Shown here: piece by piece, positions 8,611 through 15,909 of the stretch
Numbering within the stretch: the stretch's first letter is position 1
Layout of the letters: each line of letters begins with the position of its first letter
Assembly (NCBI GenBank): GCA_002316675.1
Contig: DCDZ01000032.1
Coordinates: forward strand, 47,817 to 66,707
Direction of reading: 5' to 3'
Source: Tyzzerella sp. UBA1042
Lineage (GTDB): Bacteria; Bacillota; Clostridia; Lachnospirales; Anaerotignaceae
DNA length: 18,891 bases
Made by a program: the position numbers and the translations under genes
Notes under the pieces: model-generated
Told to the model about the DNA's origin: nothing
The model's input: only the letters and a program-made list of their open reading frames with translations
Database searches by the model: none

Positions 8611-9423
8611 ATGAATACATTAAAGGAAACGGACTTCGTTCGTCTTTACACTTTTATACAAAAAAAATACGGCATCAATCTTTCCAAAAAAAAGCAGTTG
8701 ATCGAAGGAAGGCTGAATTCCACGCTGTTTTCCATGGGGTTTGAGGATTTTGGGGAATATGTGGAATACATCCTAACCCAATCCACGGAAAAGGATATTG
8801 AAACCCTGCTGAATAAGCTGACAACAAACTACACATATTTTATGCGGGAGAAAACCCATTTTGATTTTTTCTCAAACCATATTTTGCCCGCTCTTGTGAA
8901 AAATAAAAAGGATAAGGTGTTAAGCATCTGGAGTGCAGGCTGCTCCACAGGGCAGGAGCCTTATACCCTTTCCATATTGATCAAAGAATTTTTGGGCAAA
9001 GACGCTGCCCGGTGGGATACCCGCATATTGGCCACGGATATTTCCCAAAAGGTGCTTTTGCAGGCCCAACGGGGTGTGTATCCCGCAGAATCCTTCAAGG
9101 ATATGCCAAAGGAATGGCTCCGAACGTATTTTACCCGTGTGGGAAATGCAGAGCAGTATGAAGCAACGCCGGAATTAAAGGCGAATGTAATTTTTAGAAC
9201 ATTTAATTTGATGGATCCTATAAAGTTTAGAATTCCGTTTGATGTAATTTTCTGCCGGAATGTTATGATCTATTTTAACCAGCCGACAAAAGACGCTTTG
9301 ATCAACCGATTTTATCATTCCACAAATCCCGGTGGATACCTCATGATCGGGCTTTCTGAAACAATCAATAAGAACAGCACCGAATATAAGTATGTCATGC
9401 CTGCGATTTACAGAAAACTCTAA
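8611..9423 (+). CDS. cheR: Chemotaxis protein methyltransferase CheR
   Basis: The protein has 270 residues, the usual CheR length. It uses S-adenosylmethionine to methylate glutamates on chemoreceptors. The N-terminal helical CheR_N domain (about 1-80) holds the KKYGINLSKKKQLIEGRL segment. It is followed by the TNYTYFMRE loop, a variant of the usual T-x-FFR-E; Phe-Met replaces Phe-Phe. The SAM site is WSAGCSTGQEPYT (from residue 107), then ATDIS and FCRNVMIYF, all characteristic. No C-terminal pentapeptide-binding TPR is present. AAGGTGG (8598-8604) precedes the ATG, overlapping the cheW stop. It opposes CheB, encoded next. Confidence 0.96.
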   Translation: MNTLKETDFVRLYTFIQKKYGINLSKKKQLIEGRLNSTLFSMGFEDFGEYVEYILTQSTEKDIETLLNKLTTNYTYFMREKTHFDFFSNHILPALVKNKKDKVLSIWSAGCSTGQEPYTLSILIKEFLGKDAARWDTRILATDISQKVLLQAQRGVYPAESFKDMPKEWLRTYFTRVGNAEQYEATPELKANVIFRTFNLMDPIKFRIPFDVIFCRNVMIYFNQPTKDALINRFYHSTNPGGYLMIGLSETINKNSTEYKYVMPAIYRKL

Positions 9424-9453
9424 GGAATTCCCGTAAAAATGAAAGGTAGCACT

Positions 9454-10494
9454 ATGAATAAAAAAACCAAGGTATTGGTCGTAGATGACTCATTATTTTT
9501 CCGCGGAGTACTTACAAAAAAGCTTGCTGCGTTTCCCAATATAGAAGTGTTGGGATATGCCCGGGATGCTTTTGAAGCAAAGGAGAAAATCCCTCTGCTG
9601 AAGCCCGACGTTGTCACACTGGATGTGGAAATGCCCAAATTAAACGGCATAGAATTCCTAAAACAGCTCATTCCCGAGCGGCCCATTCCCGTTGTTTTGG
9701 TTTCTTCCCTGAACATCAGCGTGTTTGATGCACTGGCGGCGGGCGCCGTAGATTTTGTGAAAAAACCGGAGGGCTCCAGAGCGGACAGCATTTCCTCTTT
9801 TATTGAGGAGCTTGCGGCAAAAATCACCATTGCCAGCAGTGCAAAGGTGCCCAATGGAAGCAAAAAGCCCTTTCCCCCTTCCAAGCCAAATGCCGCTCCC
9901 CTCAATCCCACAGGGGCTGCAAAAACAATCATCATCGCCTTGGGCGCCTCTACCGGCGGCACCGAGGCAACCATTTCCGTTATGAAGGACCTTCCTGAGG
10001 ATACCCCGGGAATTTTGATTGTGCAGCATATGCCCCAAGGCTTTACCAAAATGTATGCGGAGAGATTAAACCGTCTTTGCAAAATGGAGGTGCGGGAAGC
10101 CGTAGACGGGGATATTGTGCAAAACGGGCTGGCTCTGGTGGCCCCCGGGGACTACCACATGAAGCTTGTAAAGCATGGCCCCAATTATGTGGTGAAATGC
10201 TTCCATGCAGAGAAGGTCAGCGGCCACAGGCCCTCCGTTGACGTTTTATTTCATTCCGTGGCGGAAGTTGCCAAAAAAAATGCCGTAGGCATTATCCTGA
10301 CCGGTATGGGCCGGGACGGCGCTCAAGGGCTTTTGCATATGCGTCAGCAAGGGGCCTATACCATCGGGCAAAGCAAAGACTCCTGTGTGGTATACGGAAT
10401 GCCCATGGTGGCAAAAAACATTGGGGCTGTCTGCATCGAAGCCTCTGACGAAAACATCCCTGTGGTTTTACGCAGACATTTGATGTCTCTTTGA
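9454..10494 (+). CDS. cheB: Chemotaxis response regulator, protein-glutamate methylesterase CheB
   Basis: The protein has 346 residues from the ATG at 9454. The N-terminal receiver domain (about 4-120) has acidic residues D11/D12, phospho-acceptor D57 (TLDVEMP) and Lys in VKKPEG. A short Ser/Pro/Lys-rich linker leads to the C-terminal methylesterase domain, whose catalytic triad is Ser166 (LGASTGG), His192 (VQHMPQGF) and Asp288 (TGMGRDGAQG). It demethylates (and in many species deamidates) receptors once phosphorylated by CheA. The in-frame ATG at 9439 would add MKGST, but AAAGG at 9442-9446 sits 7-8 nt before 9454 and supports the shorter form. It is the last gene of the che operon and is followed by a strong terminator. 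Confidence 0.95.
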   Translation: MNKKTKVLVVDDSLFFRGVLTKKLAAFPNIEVLGYARDAFEAKEKIPLLKPDVVTLDVEMPKLNGIEFLKQLIPERPIPVVLVSSLNISVFDALAAGAVDFVKKPEGSRADSISSFIEELAAKITIASSAKVPNGSKKPFPPSKPNAAPLNPTGAAKTIIIALGASTGGTEATISVMKDLPEDTPGILIVQHMPQGFTKMYAERLNRLCKMEVREAVDGDIVQNGLALVAPGDYHMKLVKHGPNYVVKCFHAEKVSGHRPSVDVLFHSVAEVAKKNAVGIILTGMGRDGAQGLLHMRQQGAYTIGQSKDSCVVYGMPMVAKNIGAVCIEASDENIPVVLRRHLMSL

Positions 10495-10699
10495 AAAATA
10501 CTGTAAAAGCTTGGGCGCCGGCGAAAGTCGGCGCCCTTTAAAATTTTGCCTTTTTTAAATACAGCAAGCCCCATTGCCTTTGGGGGCACAGCGTCATTGC
10601 CCAAGCTTTCCAGTCTTGCCGGCTCTCTTTCCTCCCGACGAGGAAAACACAAGCTTTTTCAATTTTTATACTTAGAATTCTTATGATTCTTTTTTATAT
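10495..10699. repeat. Inverted repeats in the cheB-flgM gap; structured, function unknown
   Basis: I see no gene in the 262-nt gap. AAAGCTTGGGC (10506-10516) recurs as its exact inverse GCCCAAGCTTT (10599-10609), and ACTG (10500-10503) with CAGT (10611-10614) extends the pairing past a small bulge. Inside lie the terminator and a GCCCC (10568-10572)/GGGGC (10583-10587) hairpin. GCAAG (10564-10568) can alternatively pair with CTTGC (10615-10619). A separate perfect seven-pair hairpin, TTTCCTC/GAGGAAA, spans 10628-10646. I could not match the region to a riboswitch class by eye. Confidence 0.55.
10511..10547 (+). terminator. Rho-independent terminator of the che operon
   Basis: GGGCGCCGGC (10513-10522) pairs with GTCGGCGCCC (10527-10536) around a GAAA tetraloop (10523-10526), a ten-pair GC-rich stem with one G-T wobble. 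TTTAAAATTTT follows. It lies 18 nt after the cheB stop. Confidence 0.85.
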
Positions 10700-10707
10700 G
10701 CCGATAT
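10681..10707 (+). promoter_or_regulatory. Sigma-D (sigma-28)-type promoter element before flgM
   Basis: GCCGATAT (10700-10707) is an exact match to the sigma-D/FliA -10 consensus. The -35 is poor: with a 15-nt spacer the position reads TTAT (10681-10684) instead of TAAA. Transcription would begin near 10714, about 43 nt before flgM. In B. subtilis the flgM operon is also sigma-D driven, which supports the call. Confidence 0.6.
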
Positions 10708-10756
10708 ACTTATATGAAGCTAGTTCTTTATTTGACATTTTGAAGGAGAAATCATT

Positions 10757-11062
10757 ATGAAAATCAGCCCAAATCGTTTTTTAAATTTACAAACGAATAC
10801 CAAAGATAAGGCTGCCGCTGCTTCCTCTCAGCGCACAAGTGCCTCCAGAGTGAACAGCCGCGACGAAATCATTATCCGCGGAAAAATTGAAAAACCGGAA
10901 CAGAACGGTTTTATTGATGCGCTGAAAAATAAGATTTCCAAAGAAGTATCCACTCCTTGCCCAGAAGAAAAGCTGGCCGATTTAAAGCGGCAGATTGAGG
11001 AAGGCACTTATCAGATAGATTTGAACCAGATTGCCAAAAAAATGCTGTTAAAAGACATATAA
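10757..11062 (+). CDS. flgM: Anti-sigma-28 factor FlgM
   Basis: The protein has 101 residues, normal for FlgM. It is Lys/Ser-rich and probably unfolded at the N-terminus. The C-terminal ~35 residues (EEKLADLKRQIEEGTYQID followed by LNQIAKKMLL) match the family's sigma-binding helices, whose hallmark is ELKxxIxxGTYxVDxxxIAxxML. FlgM holds sigma-D (FliA) inactive until the hook is finished, when it is exported. AAGGAG lies 9 nt before the ATG. It heads the late operon, behind a sigma-D-like element, so expression may be autoregulated through its own target sigma factor. Confidence 0.92.
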   Translation: MKISPNRFLNLQTNTKDKAAAASSQRTSASRVNSRDEIIIRGKIEKPEQNGFIDALKNKISKEVSTPCPEEKLADLKRQIEEGTYQIDLNQIAKKMLLKDI

Positions 11063-11077
11063 AAAGGACTGAAAAAA

Positions 11078-11527
11078 ATGACTACGATCCTTGATTTTCA
11101 AAATATTATTTTAAACCTTACCACCCTTCTTGAAAGCTTCACCGCCCTTGAAAAAGAAAAGCTGGCCGCTGTAACCTCCAAAAACCTGGAGGCTTTGAAT
11201 GCCTGTATCAAAAAAGAGCAGGTTGAAATTTTGAAGCTTCGAGGTGTTGATAAAAAAAGAGAAGAGGCTCAGGCGGCACTGGGCTACGGAACCCTTACCT
11301 TTCAGGAAATCATCGCAAAGCTGCCTGCGGCACAAAAAGAAGAGGTATCCCGGCTATACGCTGTTTTACAGCGGGCCACGGCAGAATTTAAAGCGGTAAA
11401 TGAAAGCGTAAAAACTGCCTTGGATGTAAATTTACACGTCATCAATGCTTCCTTAAAAAATCTTGGCATTGACCCGGAAACAGAGCAAACCACCTCTGGA
11501 AACAACTTGAAAAATAAATTCGCTTAA
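11078..11527 (+). CDS. flgN: FlgN-family export chaperone for FlgK/FlgL
   Basis: The protein has 149 residues, predicted all-helical, with heptad-like hydrophobics (LLESFTALEKEKLAAVTSKN then LEALNACIKKEQVEILKLRG). This is the pattern and length of FlgN, the cytoplasmic chaperone that delivers hook-associated proteins FlgK and FlgL to the export gate. Primary sequence in this family is poorly conserved, so position between flgM and flgK is part of the evidence. AAAGGA lies upstream of the ATG at 11078, 15 nt after flgM; 32 nt separate it from flgK. Confidence 0.88.
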   Translation: MTTILDFQNIILNLTTLLESFTALEKEKLAAVTSKNLEALNACIKKEQVEILKLRGVDKKREEAQAALGYGTLTFQEIIAKLPAAQKEEVSRLYAVLQRATAEFKAVNESVKTALDVNLHVINASLKNLGIDPETEQTTSGNNLKNKFA

Positions 11528-11559
11528 TACTGCGGCCACAACCAAAGGGGGAAAATAAA

Positions 11560-13509
11560 ATGCGTTCAACTTTTGCTAGTTTTACAACCGCTCAGCTGGC
11601 CCTGCGGGCAAGCCAATACGGGCTGGATGTAACAGGACAGAATGTTTCAAATATCAACACCAAAGGCTATACCAGACAGGTGGTTGATCAAATCAGCTTA
11701 AATCTGCAAAATGCAGGCCGCTACGCCGCCCCCGCCAATGTGGGCTACGGCACGCTGGTTACAGGCATTTCACAGGTAAGAGACCCCTATCTGGATATTC
11801 GCTTCAGAAACGAGGTTGCAAAGGTAGGCGAGGCTGATTTGAAGCTGGCCGGCCTGCAGGAAATTGAATCTGTATTAGATGAAGTTTCCGCACAAGGCAT
11901 ACAAACACAGCTGAGTGACCTGAATACCATGCTGCAAAAGCTTGCCGGCAATGTCAGCAGCGAGGTGTACGACAACATGGTAAAATCCTCCGTGGATTCC
12001 TTGACAAAATATATCAATCAATGCGCAAAGCAGCTGGAAACCATTCGTACCAATCAAGAATACAATTTCAAAGAGGTTGAAATTCCGGAGGTCAACAATA
12101 TCCTGGAAAATATTGCTGCGCTGAATAAATCCATCAAAGACGGACAGGTAAACGGCAATCCCGGCCTAGAGCTTATAGATCAAAGAAATATGTTGATCGA
12201 TGAGTTGGCAAGCTACGTTAAAATTGACGTAACCTATGTCCCCACAAAAATTTCAGAGAGCTTAACCATAGATGAGCTGCGGATTGATTTGGTGGGGAAA
12301 GAGGATACCATTAACCTGATCAACCACATGGATTATGGCAGCTTTGAAGTAACAACGGATGCGAATGGCACAATCCAGTTGAATGTTTTGGATAAAAACG
12401 GTGCTCCCGCCACAGATAATAAATTCATCATGACTGCGGATGAAAGTACTGCTATCAATAACATATTAACAGAGATAGCCGGGTTGAATGCCACAATTGA
12501 AGATGGACAGCTAAACGACACTCCCGCAACTGCTGCAATAAATCAGAGAACCGCTTTACTCAATCAATTGAAAAACCTTAACAATAACATCAATATATCT
12601 TATGAACCCGTAGATATTTCAGGCAAAACTGTGGACAGGCTAAAAATTGATTTAAAAGCCGATGGGAACACGGTTAACCTTTTAAACCATACGGATCAGT
12701 CCACTCTTGCCATTTCCGGTAACGGCAGAGAACTTACAATTACCGCTGCAGACGGAATCACAACAACAAACATCGAAAACAAATTACTTGGCACAGATGT
12801 CTTCTCCCAGCTTACCAGCGGCTCTTTAAAGGGAAATTTAGAGTTTCTAAACAGCTCCGGTGCATTTGATGGTTCCGACAGTGCCTTCCGAGGCATTGGA
12901 TATTATGAAAAAATGCTGGATGTGATGGCAAATACCCTTGCCACAACCTTTAACGACCTGAATAATGCAGACCTCCCAGCGGGTACTCTTCCTGAAGATT
13001 TGCATAATTTATTCGGTTCTACCGATGGTGGGGAGATTACTGCAAAAAATATCTGTGTTGCTTCCGGCTGGGCCAATTCTGATTACAAAATCACCACCTC
13101 CGTGCCGGAGGCTGGAAGTGAAACAGGCTCCGATGCAAACGACAATGTTCTGCGGATGATCGATGCTTTAAAAAAAGATCAGGACTTTATGTATGACATT
13201 AATGACACTCCCTCGGATACAACAGATGATAAATCAATGTTTACAGGCAGTTTTCATTCCTTTGTTTCTAACTTAAATACCACCTTGGGTATTGACATAA
13301 AATCCGTCTCTACCCTGCTGGATAACTATGTTTCCGTTTCCAATGAAATTGCAGATGCAAAAAGCTCCATTTCCTCTGTCAGCCTTGACGAGGAAGGGAT
13401 GAATATGCTCAAATATCAAAAATCCTATGCCGCCGCCGCCCGTTTTATGACAACCATAGACGAAGCCTTAGATACTCTGATTAACCGTATGGGTAGTGTG
13501 GGCAGATAA
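11560..13509 (+). CDS. flgK: Flagellar hook-associated protein 1, FlgK
   Basis: The protein has 649 residues, longer than B. subtilis FlgK (about 500). The N-terminus (FASFTTAQLALRASQYGLDV, then TGQNVSNINTKGYTRQ) and C-terminus (SLDEEGMNMLKYQKSYAAAA then RFMTTIDEALDTLI) are the paired coiled-coil D0/D1 segments typical of axial proteins. FlgK forms the first junction ring between hook and filament. The extra length comes from a tandem internal duplication: residues about 178-297 and 299-405 align with a 121-residue offset. The first copy keeps the family motif LIDQRN (205-210); the second reads AINQRT (326-331). AAAGGGGGAAAA precedes the ATG. FlgN, encoded just upstream, is its expected chaperone. 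Confidence 0.95.
   Translation: MRSTFASFTTAQLALRASQYGLDVTGQNVSNINTKGYTRQVVDQISLNLQNAGRYAAPANVGYGTLVTGISQVRDPYLDIRFRNEVAKVGEADLKLAGLQEIESVLDEVSAQGIQTQLSDLNTMLQKLAGNVSSEVYDNMVKSSVDSLTKYINQCAKQLETIRTNQEYNFKEVEIPEVNNILENIAALNKSIKDGQVNGNPGLELIDQRNMLIDELASYVKIDVTYVPTKISESLTIDELRIDLVGKEDTINLINHMDYGSFEVTTDANGTIQLNVLDKNGAPATDNKFIMTADESTAINNILTEIAGLNATIEDGQLNDTPATAAINQRTALLNQLKNLNNNINISYEPVDISGKTVDRLKIDLKADGNTVNLLNHTDQSTLAISGNGRELTITAADGITTTNIENKLLGTDVFSQLTSGSLKGNLEFLNSSGAFDGSDSAFRGIGYYEKMLDVMANTLATTFNDLNNADLPAGTLPEDLHNLFGSTDGGEITAKNICVASGWANSDYKITTSVPEAGSETGSDANDNVLRMIDALKKDQDFMYDINDTPSDTTDDKSMFTGSFHSFVSNLNTTLGIDIKSVSTLLDNYVSVSNEIADAKSSISSVSLDEEGMNMLKYQKSYAAAARFMTTIDEALDTLINRMGSVGR
12088..12774 (+). 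repeat. Tandem internal duplication within flgK (two copies of about 120 codons)
   Basis: Copy 1 spans about 12088-12450 and copy 2 about 12451-12774. At protein level they share xNNIL-x2-IAxLN-x2-I-x-DGQxN-x2-P-x4-IxQR, then a Y-x-P-x2-I-S stretch, L-x-IDL and NLxNH-x-D. Landmark pairs R209/R330 and H256/H377 both sit 121 residues apart. The DNA copies differ strongly, so the event is old. Confidence 0.85.
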
Positions 13510-13528
13510 TGAAAAGGAGTTGCTTTAA

Positions 13529-14524
13529 ATGAGAATTACTACCACTCAAGTTTTGCGTAATTATCAGTCTAATCTTTCAAAAACCGTTTCCGAGTTAGAT
13601 CAGGCCCGCAACCGTGTTCTGACGAAGAGAAATTTCAGCAAGGCCTCTGAGGATCCTGCCTCTGCGGCAGCGGCCTATAAGCTTAGAAAAGAATATATTG
13701 AAACGGGGGATCATCTTGAAAATGTGAGGGATGTTATTTCTCAGTTTGATGCCGTTGAAAGCAGCGCAATGGAAATGAACACCATTGCAAAGGAAGCAAA
13801 TGCTCTCATCCTAGAAGGCGTTACAGGCTCGGCCAGCACAGAAACAAGAAAAACCATTGCAACCAGCCTTAGGCAGATGCAGGAATCCATCGTGATGTCT
13901 GCCAACTCAAAGCTTGGGGAAAGCTTTCTTTTCGGCGGACAAACAAGAGACGCCGTTCCTTTTAAATTGGTGGACGGCAAGCTTCAGTATTACGGCAATG
14001 ATGTTGCAAGCACCGATCCTGCTGTGCAGGACAAATTAAAGCAAATGGCGGATGCAAAGGTTTATGTTGACTTGGGCTATGGCCTGTCCTTTACCGGTGA
14101 CGACATGGATACGAACAGCGCCTTCAACACCGCTATTTCTGGGCTTAACACCTTGGGCTATGGAACCACTGCCGACGGCAACGACAAAAACCTTGTAAAT
14201 TTACTGGGACAAGTGGCTGATGAATTGGAAAAAGAGCCCATAGATTCAGAAAAGTTAGATGAATTGAGCAAACAATTCACCGATGCAAAGAGCAATCTGA
14301 CAGATTTTATTACCTCTCTCGGCACAAAAAGCACTTTCCTTGAGACCTCCAAAACACGTTTGGAGGACAACCAAACCACATTAAACGAAAAGATTGTTTC
14401 TGTTGAAAATGTGGACTTGGAAGTGGCCATTTCAGATTATTCTTGGGCAATGTATGCTTATAATGCGGCATTAAAGGTTGGAAACAGTATTCTCGGCCAA
14501 TCTTTTATAGATTTTATGAACTAA
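13529..14524 (+). CDS. flgL: Flagellar hook-associated protein 3, FlgL
   Basis: The protein has 331 residues. The N-terminus, MRITTTQVLRNYQSNLSKTV, followed by a helix ending in the NFSKASEDPASAA motif, is the FlgL/flagellin family signature. The C-terminus (AISDYSWAMYAYNAALKVGN) is the matching helix that packs against it. FlgL forms the second junction ring between FlgK and the filament. Residues about 140-240 hold the variable D2-like domain. AAAAGGAG precedes the ATG, 19 nt after flgK. Flagellin shares these end motifs, but the length, position after flgK and sequence at the termini favour FlgL. Confidence 0.94.
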   Translation: MRITTTQVLRNYQSNLSKTVSELDQARNRVLTKRNFSKASEDPASAAAAYKLRKEYIETGDHLENVRDVISQFDAVESSAMEMNTIAKEANALILEGVTGSASTETRKTIATSLRQMQESIVMSANSKLGESFLFGGQTRDAVPFKLVDGKLQYYGNDVASTDPAVQDKLKQMADAKVYVDLGYGLSFTGDDMDTNSAFNTAISGLNTLGYGTTADGNDKNLVNLLGQVADELEKEPIDSEKLDELSKQFTDAKSNLTDFITSLGTKSTFLETSKTRLEDNQTTLNEKIVSVENVDLEVAISDYSWAMYAYNAALKVGNSILGQSFIDFMN

Positions 14525-14554
14525 CCACGGACAGGAAAAGGGGGAATATAAACG

Positions 14555-15160
14555 GTGGAACCTTTACTGAAAATTACCACAGTACCTTTAAAATTTGAAA
14601 TGACAGTCAATAATGCACGCTTGGAATACAAAAATCCCAATGCGCAGCTGCAAATCTCAAAGGATGCCGGGGGCTTGAAGATCAAAAGCGATCCCATTAA
14701 ACTGGACATCGACTCCTTTGAGTGCTACAATTGTATCAATCCTACCACCAGAACAAGCATTAAAAATGCCGCCGAAAAAGGGAAGATGGCTGCTTATGAA
14801 GCAACCGCCGCTTATGCGCAGGAGGGAAAACTATTTTTGAATGCGAAAATTGGGGAAGACGTCATCGGAAAAATTGCTGCCTCCAAAATGGAGGTAAATA
14901 CAAATGTGGGGATTGCTTTTACACCCACGGCCAGACCGGAATTAAACTGGTCAGACCCAGAAATTACCATGGAGTACGAATTAGACAAATTAAATTTTGA
15001 TTGGAAGGTTATGAACGGAAACTTTGAGTTTATTCCCGGAAACATTGAAATCTCGATCACACAGCAGCCGGATGTGGTGATCGAATACATTGGCAATCCG
15101 GTTTATGTTCCGCCCAGTGCTGACCCCGACTATATTCCCAGCACCGACGTAAGAGCATAA
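14555..15160 (+). CDS. YviE-like protein (DUF6470 type)
   Basis: The protein has 201 residues and starts at GTG 14555, supported by AAAAGGGGGAA upstream. It lacks signal peptide and membrane segments. The N-terminal ~55 residues read as short beta-strands (LLKITTVPLKFEMTV, then ARLEYKNPNAQLQISKD), resembling the DUF6470/YviE family. The middle is a helix-forming Ala/Lys segment (KNAAEKGKMAAYEATAAYAQ), and the C-terminus is beta-rich and ends in a Pro-rich tail. In B. subtilis yviE sits in the same position, between flgL and fliW. Its molecular function is not established to my knowledge; co-operonic location suggests a role in late flagellar assembly. Confidence 0.8.
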   Translation: MEPLLKITTVPLKFEMTVNNARLEYKNPNAQLQISKDAGGLKIKSDPIKLDIDSFECYNCINPTTRTSIKNAAEKGKMAAYEATAAYAQEGKLFLNAKIGEDVIGKIAASKMEVNTNVGIAFTPTARPELNWSDPEITMEYELDKLNFDWKVMNGNFEFIPGNIEISITQQPDVVIEYIGNPVYVPPSADPDYIPSTDVRA

Positions 15161-15181
15161 TCATTTAAATGAGGTGAATAA

Positions 15182-15607
15182 ATGGAGCTTGAAACAAAGT
15201 ATTTTTCTACCTTGCAGTATGAGGAGGATGAGGTCATTTTTTTTCCCGAGGGCCTTTTTGGATTTGAAAGCTATCAGCGGTTTATTTTGATTCGTTTTGA
15301 AAATCAGAATACCTCCCTCATCTGTCTCCAAAGCGTTGACGAAGCAAATATTGCTTTTGTAATGATCAATCCTTATCATTTTCTGCCCAAATATGAGGTT
15401 GCGCTGCCAGAGGATGAGGGGAATCCGGAGGAATCTGCTGTTTATACTATTTGTGTGCTGCAAGAATCTGTTCCCGAAAGCACGGCAAATTTAAGATGCC
15501 CCATTGTTATAAATACCAAAACAAGGCTTGCAAAGCAAATTATATTGGAAAATACGGAATATCCCTTTAAATATCCTTTTAAAGATCTTATTCCTAAGGA
15601 GGGGTGA
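15182..15607 (+). CDS. fliW: Flagellar assembly factor FliW (CsrA antagonist)
   Basis: The protein has 141 residues. Family motifs include the early FFPEGLFGFESYQRFIL block, LICLQSVDEANIAFVMINPY in the middle, and late strands with NLRCPIVINTKTRLAKQIIL. FliW binds flagellin or CsrA alternatively: when flagellin is exported, free FliW sequesters CsrA and flagellin translation resumes. GAGGTG lies upstream of the ATG, 21 nt after the YviE-like gene. Its stop (15605-15607) is one base before the csrA start, so the two are probably translationally coupled and made in ratio. Confidence 0.95.
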   Translation: MELETKYFSTLQYEEDEVIFFPEGLFGFESYQRFILIRFENQNTSLICLQSVDEANIAFVMINPYHFLPKYEVALPEDEGNPEESAVYTICVLQESVPESTANLRCPIVINTKTRLAKQIILENTEYPFKYPFKDLIPKEG

Positions 15608-15608
15608 T

Positions 15609-15833
15609 ATGCTGGTATTGCAGAGAAAAATTGGCCAATCCATTTATTTAGGCGATGATATTATCATCACAATACAAGATATTTCCTCCGATAAGGTAAA
15701 GATTTCCATTGATGCCCCGAAGGATGTTGTAATTATGCGGGAGGAACTAAAGCAGGCTGCCATGAGCAATCTTGAGGCTCTGTCTGCCTCCGAGGATTCC
15801 ATTGCCCTATTGAAAAAAATGTTTCAAAAATGA
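15609..15833 (+). CDS. csrA: Carbon storage/translational regulator CsrA
   Basis: The protein has 74 residues from the ATG at 15609. It begins MLVLQRKIGQSIYLGDDI and contains DKVKISIDAPKDVVIMREE; the key RNA-binding Arg44 is present, and SIDAP replaces the usual GIDAP. CsrA binds A(N)GGA loops in mRNA leaders, classically blocking flagellin (hag) translation until FliW relieves it. Longer in-frame starts upstream would overlap fliW and lack the conserved MLVL start, so I reject them. AAGGAGGGG (15596-15604) is the ribosome binding site and lies in the fliW 3' end. The gene closes the operon and is followed by a terminator; no hag gene follows. Confidence 0.96.
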   Translation: MLVLQRKIGQSIYLGDDIIITIQDISSDKVKISIDAPKDVVIMREELKQAAMSNLEALSASEDSIALLKKMFQK

Positions 15834-15836
15834 TTG

Positions 15837-15876
15837 AAAAAGGAAGTACTATCCTCCAGAATCGTACTTCCTTTTT
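15837..15876. terminator. Intrinsic terminator after csrA, likely bidirectional
   Basis: AAAAAGGAAGTAC (15837-15849) pairs perfectly with GTACTTCCTTTTT (15864-15876) around a 14-nt loop, and a T-run continues to 15877. Because the upstream arm is A-rich, the same hairpin has a U-tract on the minus strand and could also end the importer/racemase operon, whose last stop is at 15910. Confidence 0.85.
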
Positions 15877-15909
15877 TGATGCAAATTTTTTTTCTAAAAA
15901 CAGGCTTTC

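Noticed and set aside
10356..10652. Open minus-strand frame of 98 codons across the cheB end and terminator
   Set aside because: It runs through the terminator hairpin and antisense to cheB, has no ribosome binding site and no recognisable motif.
10561..10660. Possible c-di-GMP (GEMM) riboswitch upstream of flgM
   Set aside because: Hairpins and a GGCAA stretch on the minus strand first suggested it, but the conserved GGCAAACC and GACGCAAAGC elements are absent on both strands.
15528..15608. Extended N-terminus for CsrA
   Set aside because: It would overlap fliW in another frame; the conserved MLVL start and the ribosome binding site both place the start at 15609.
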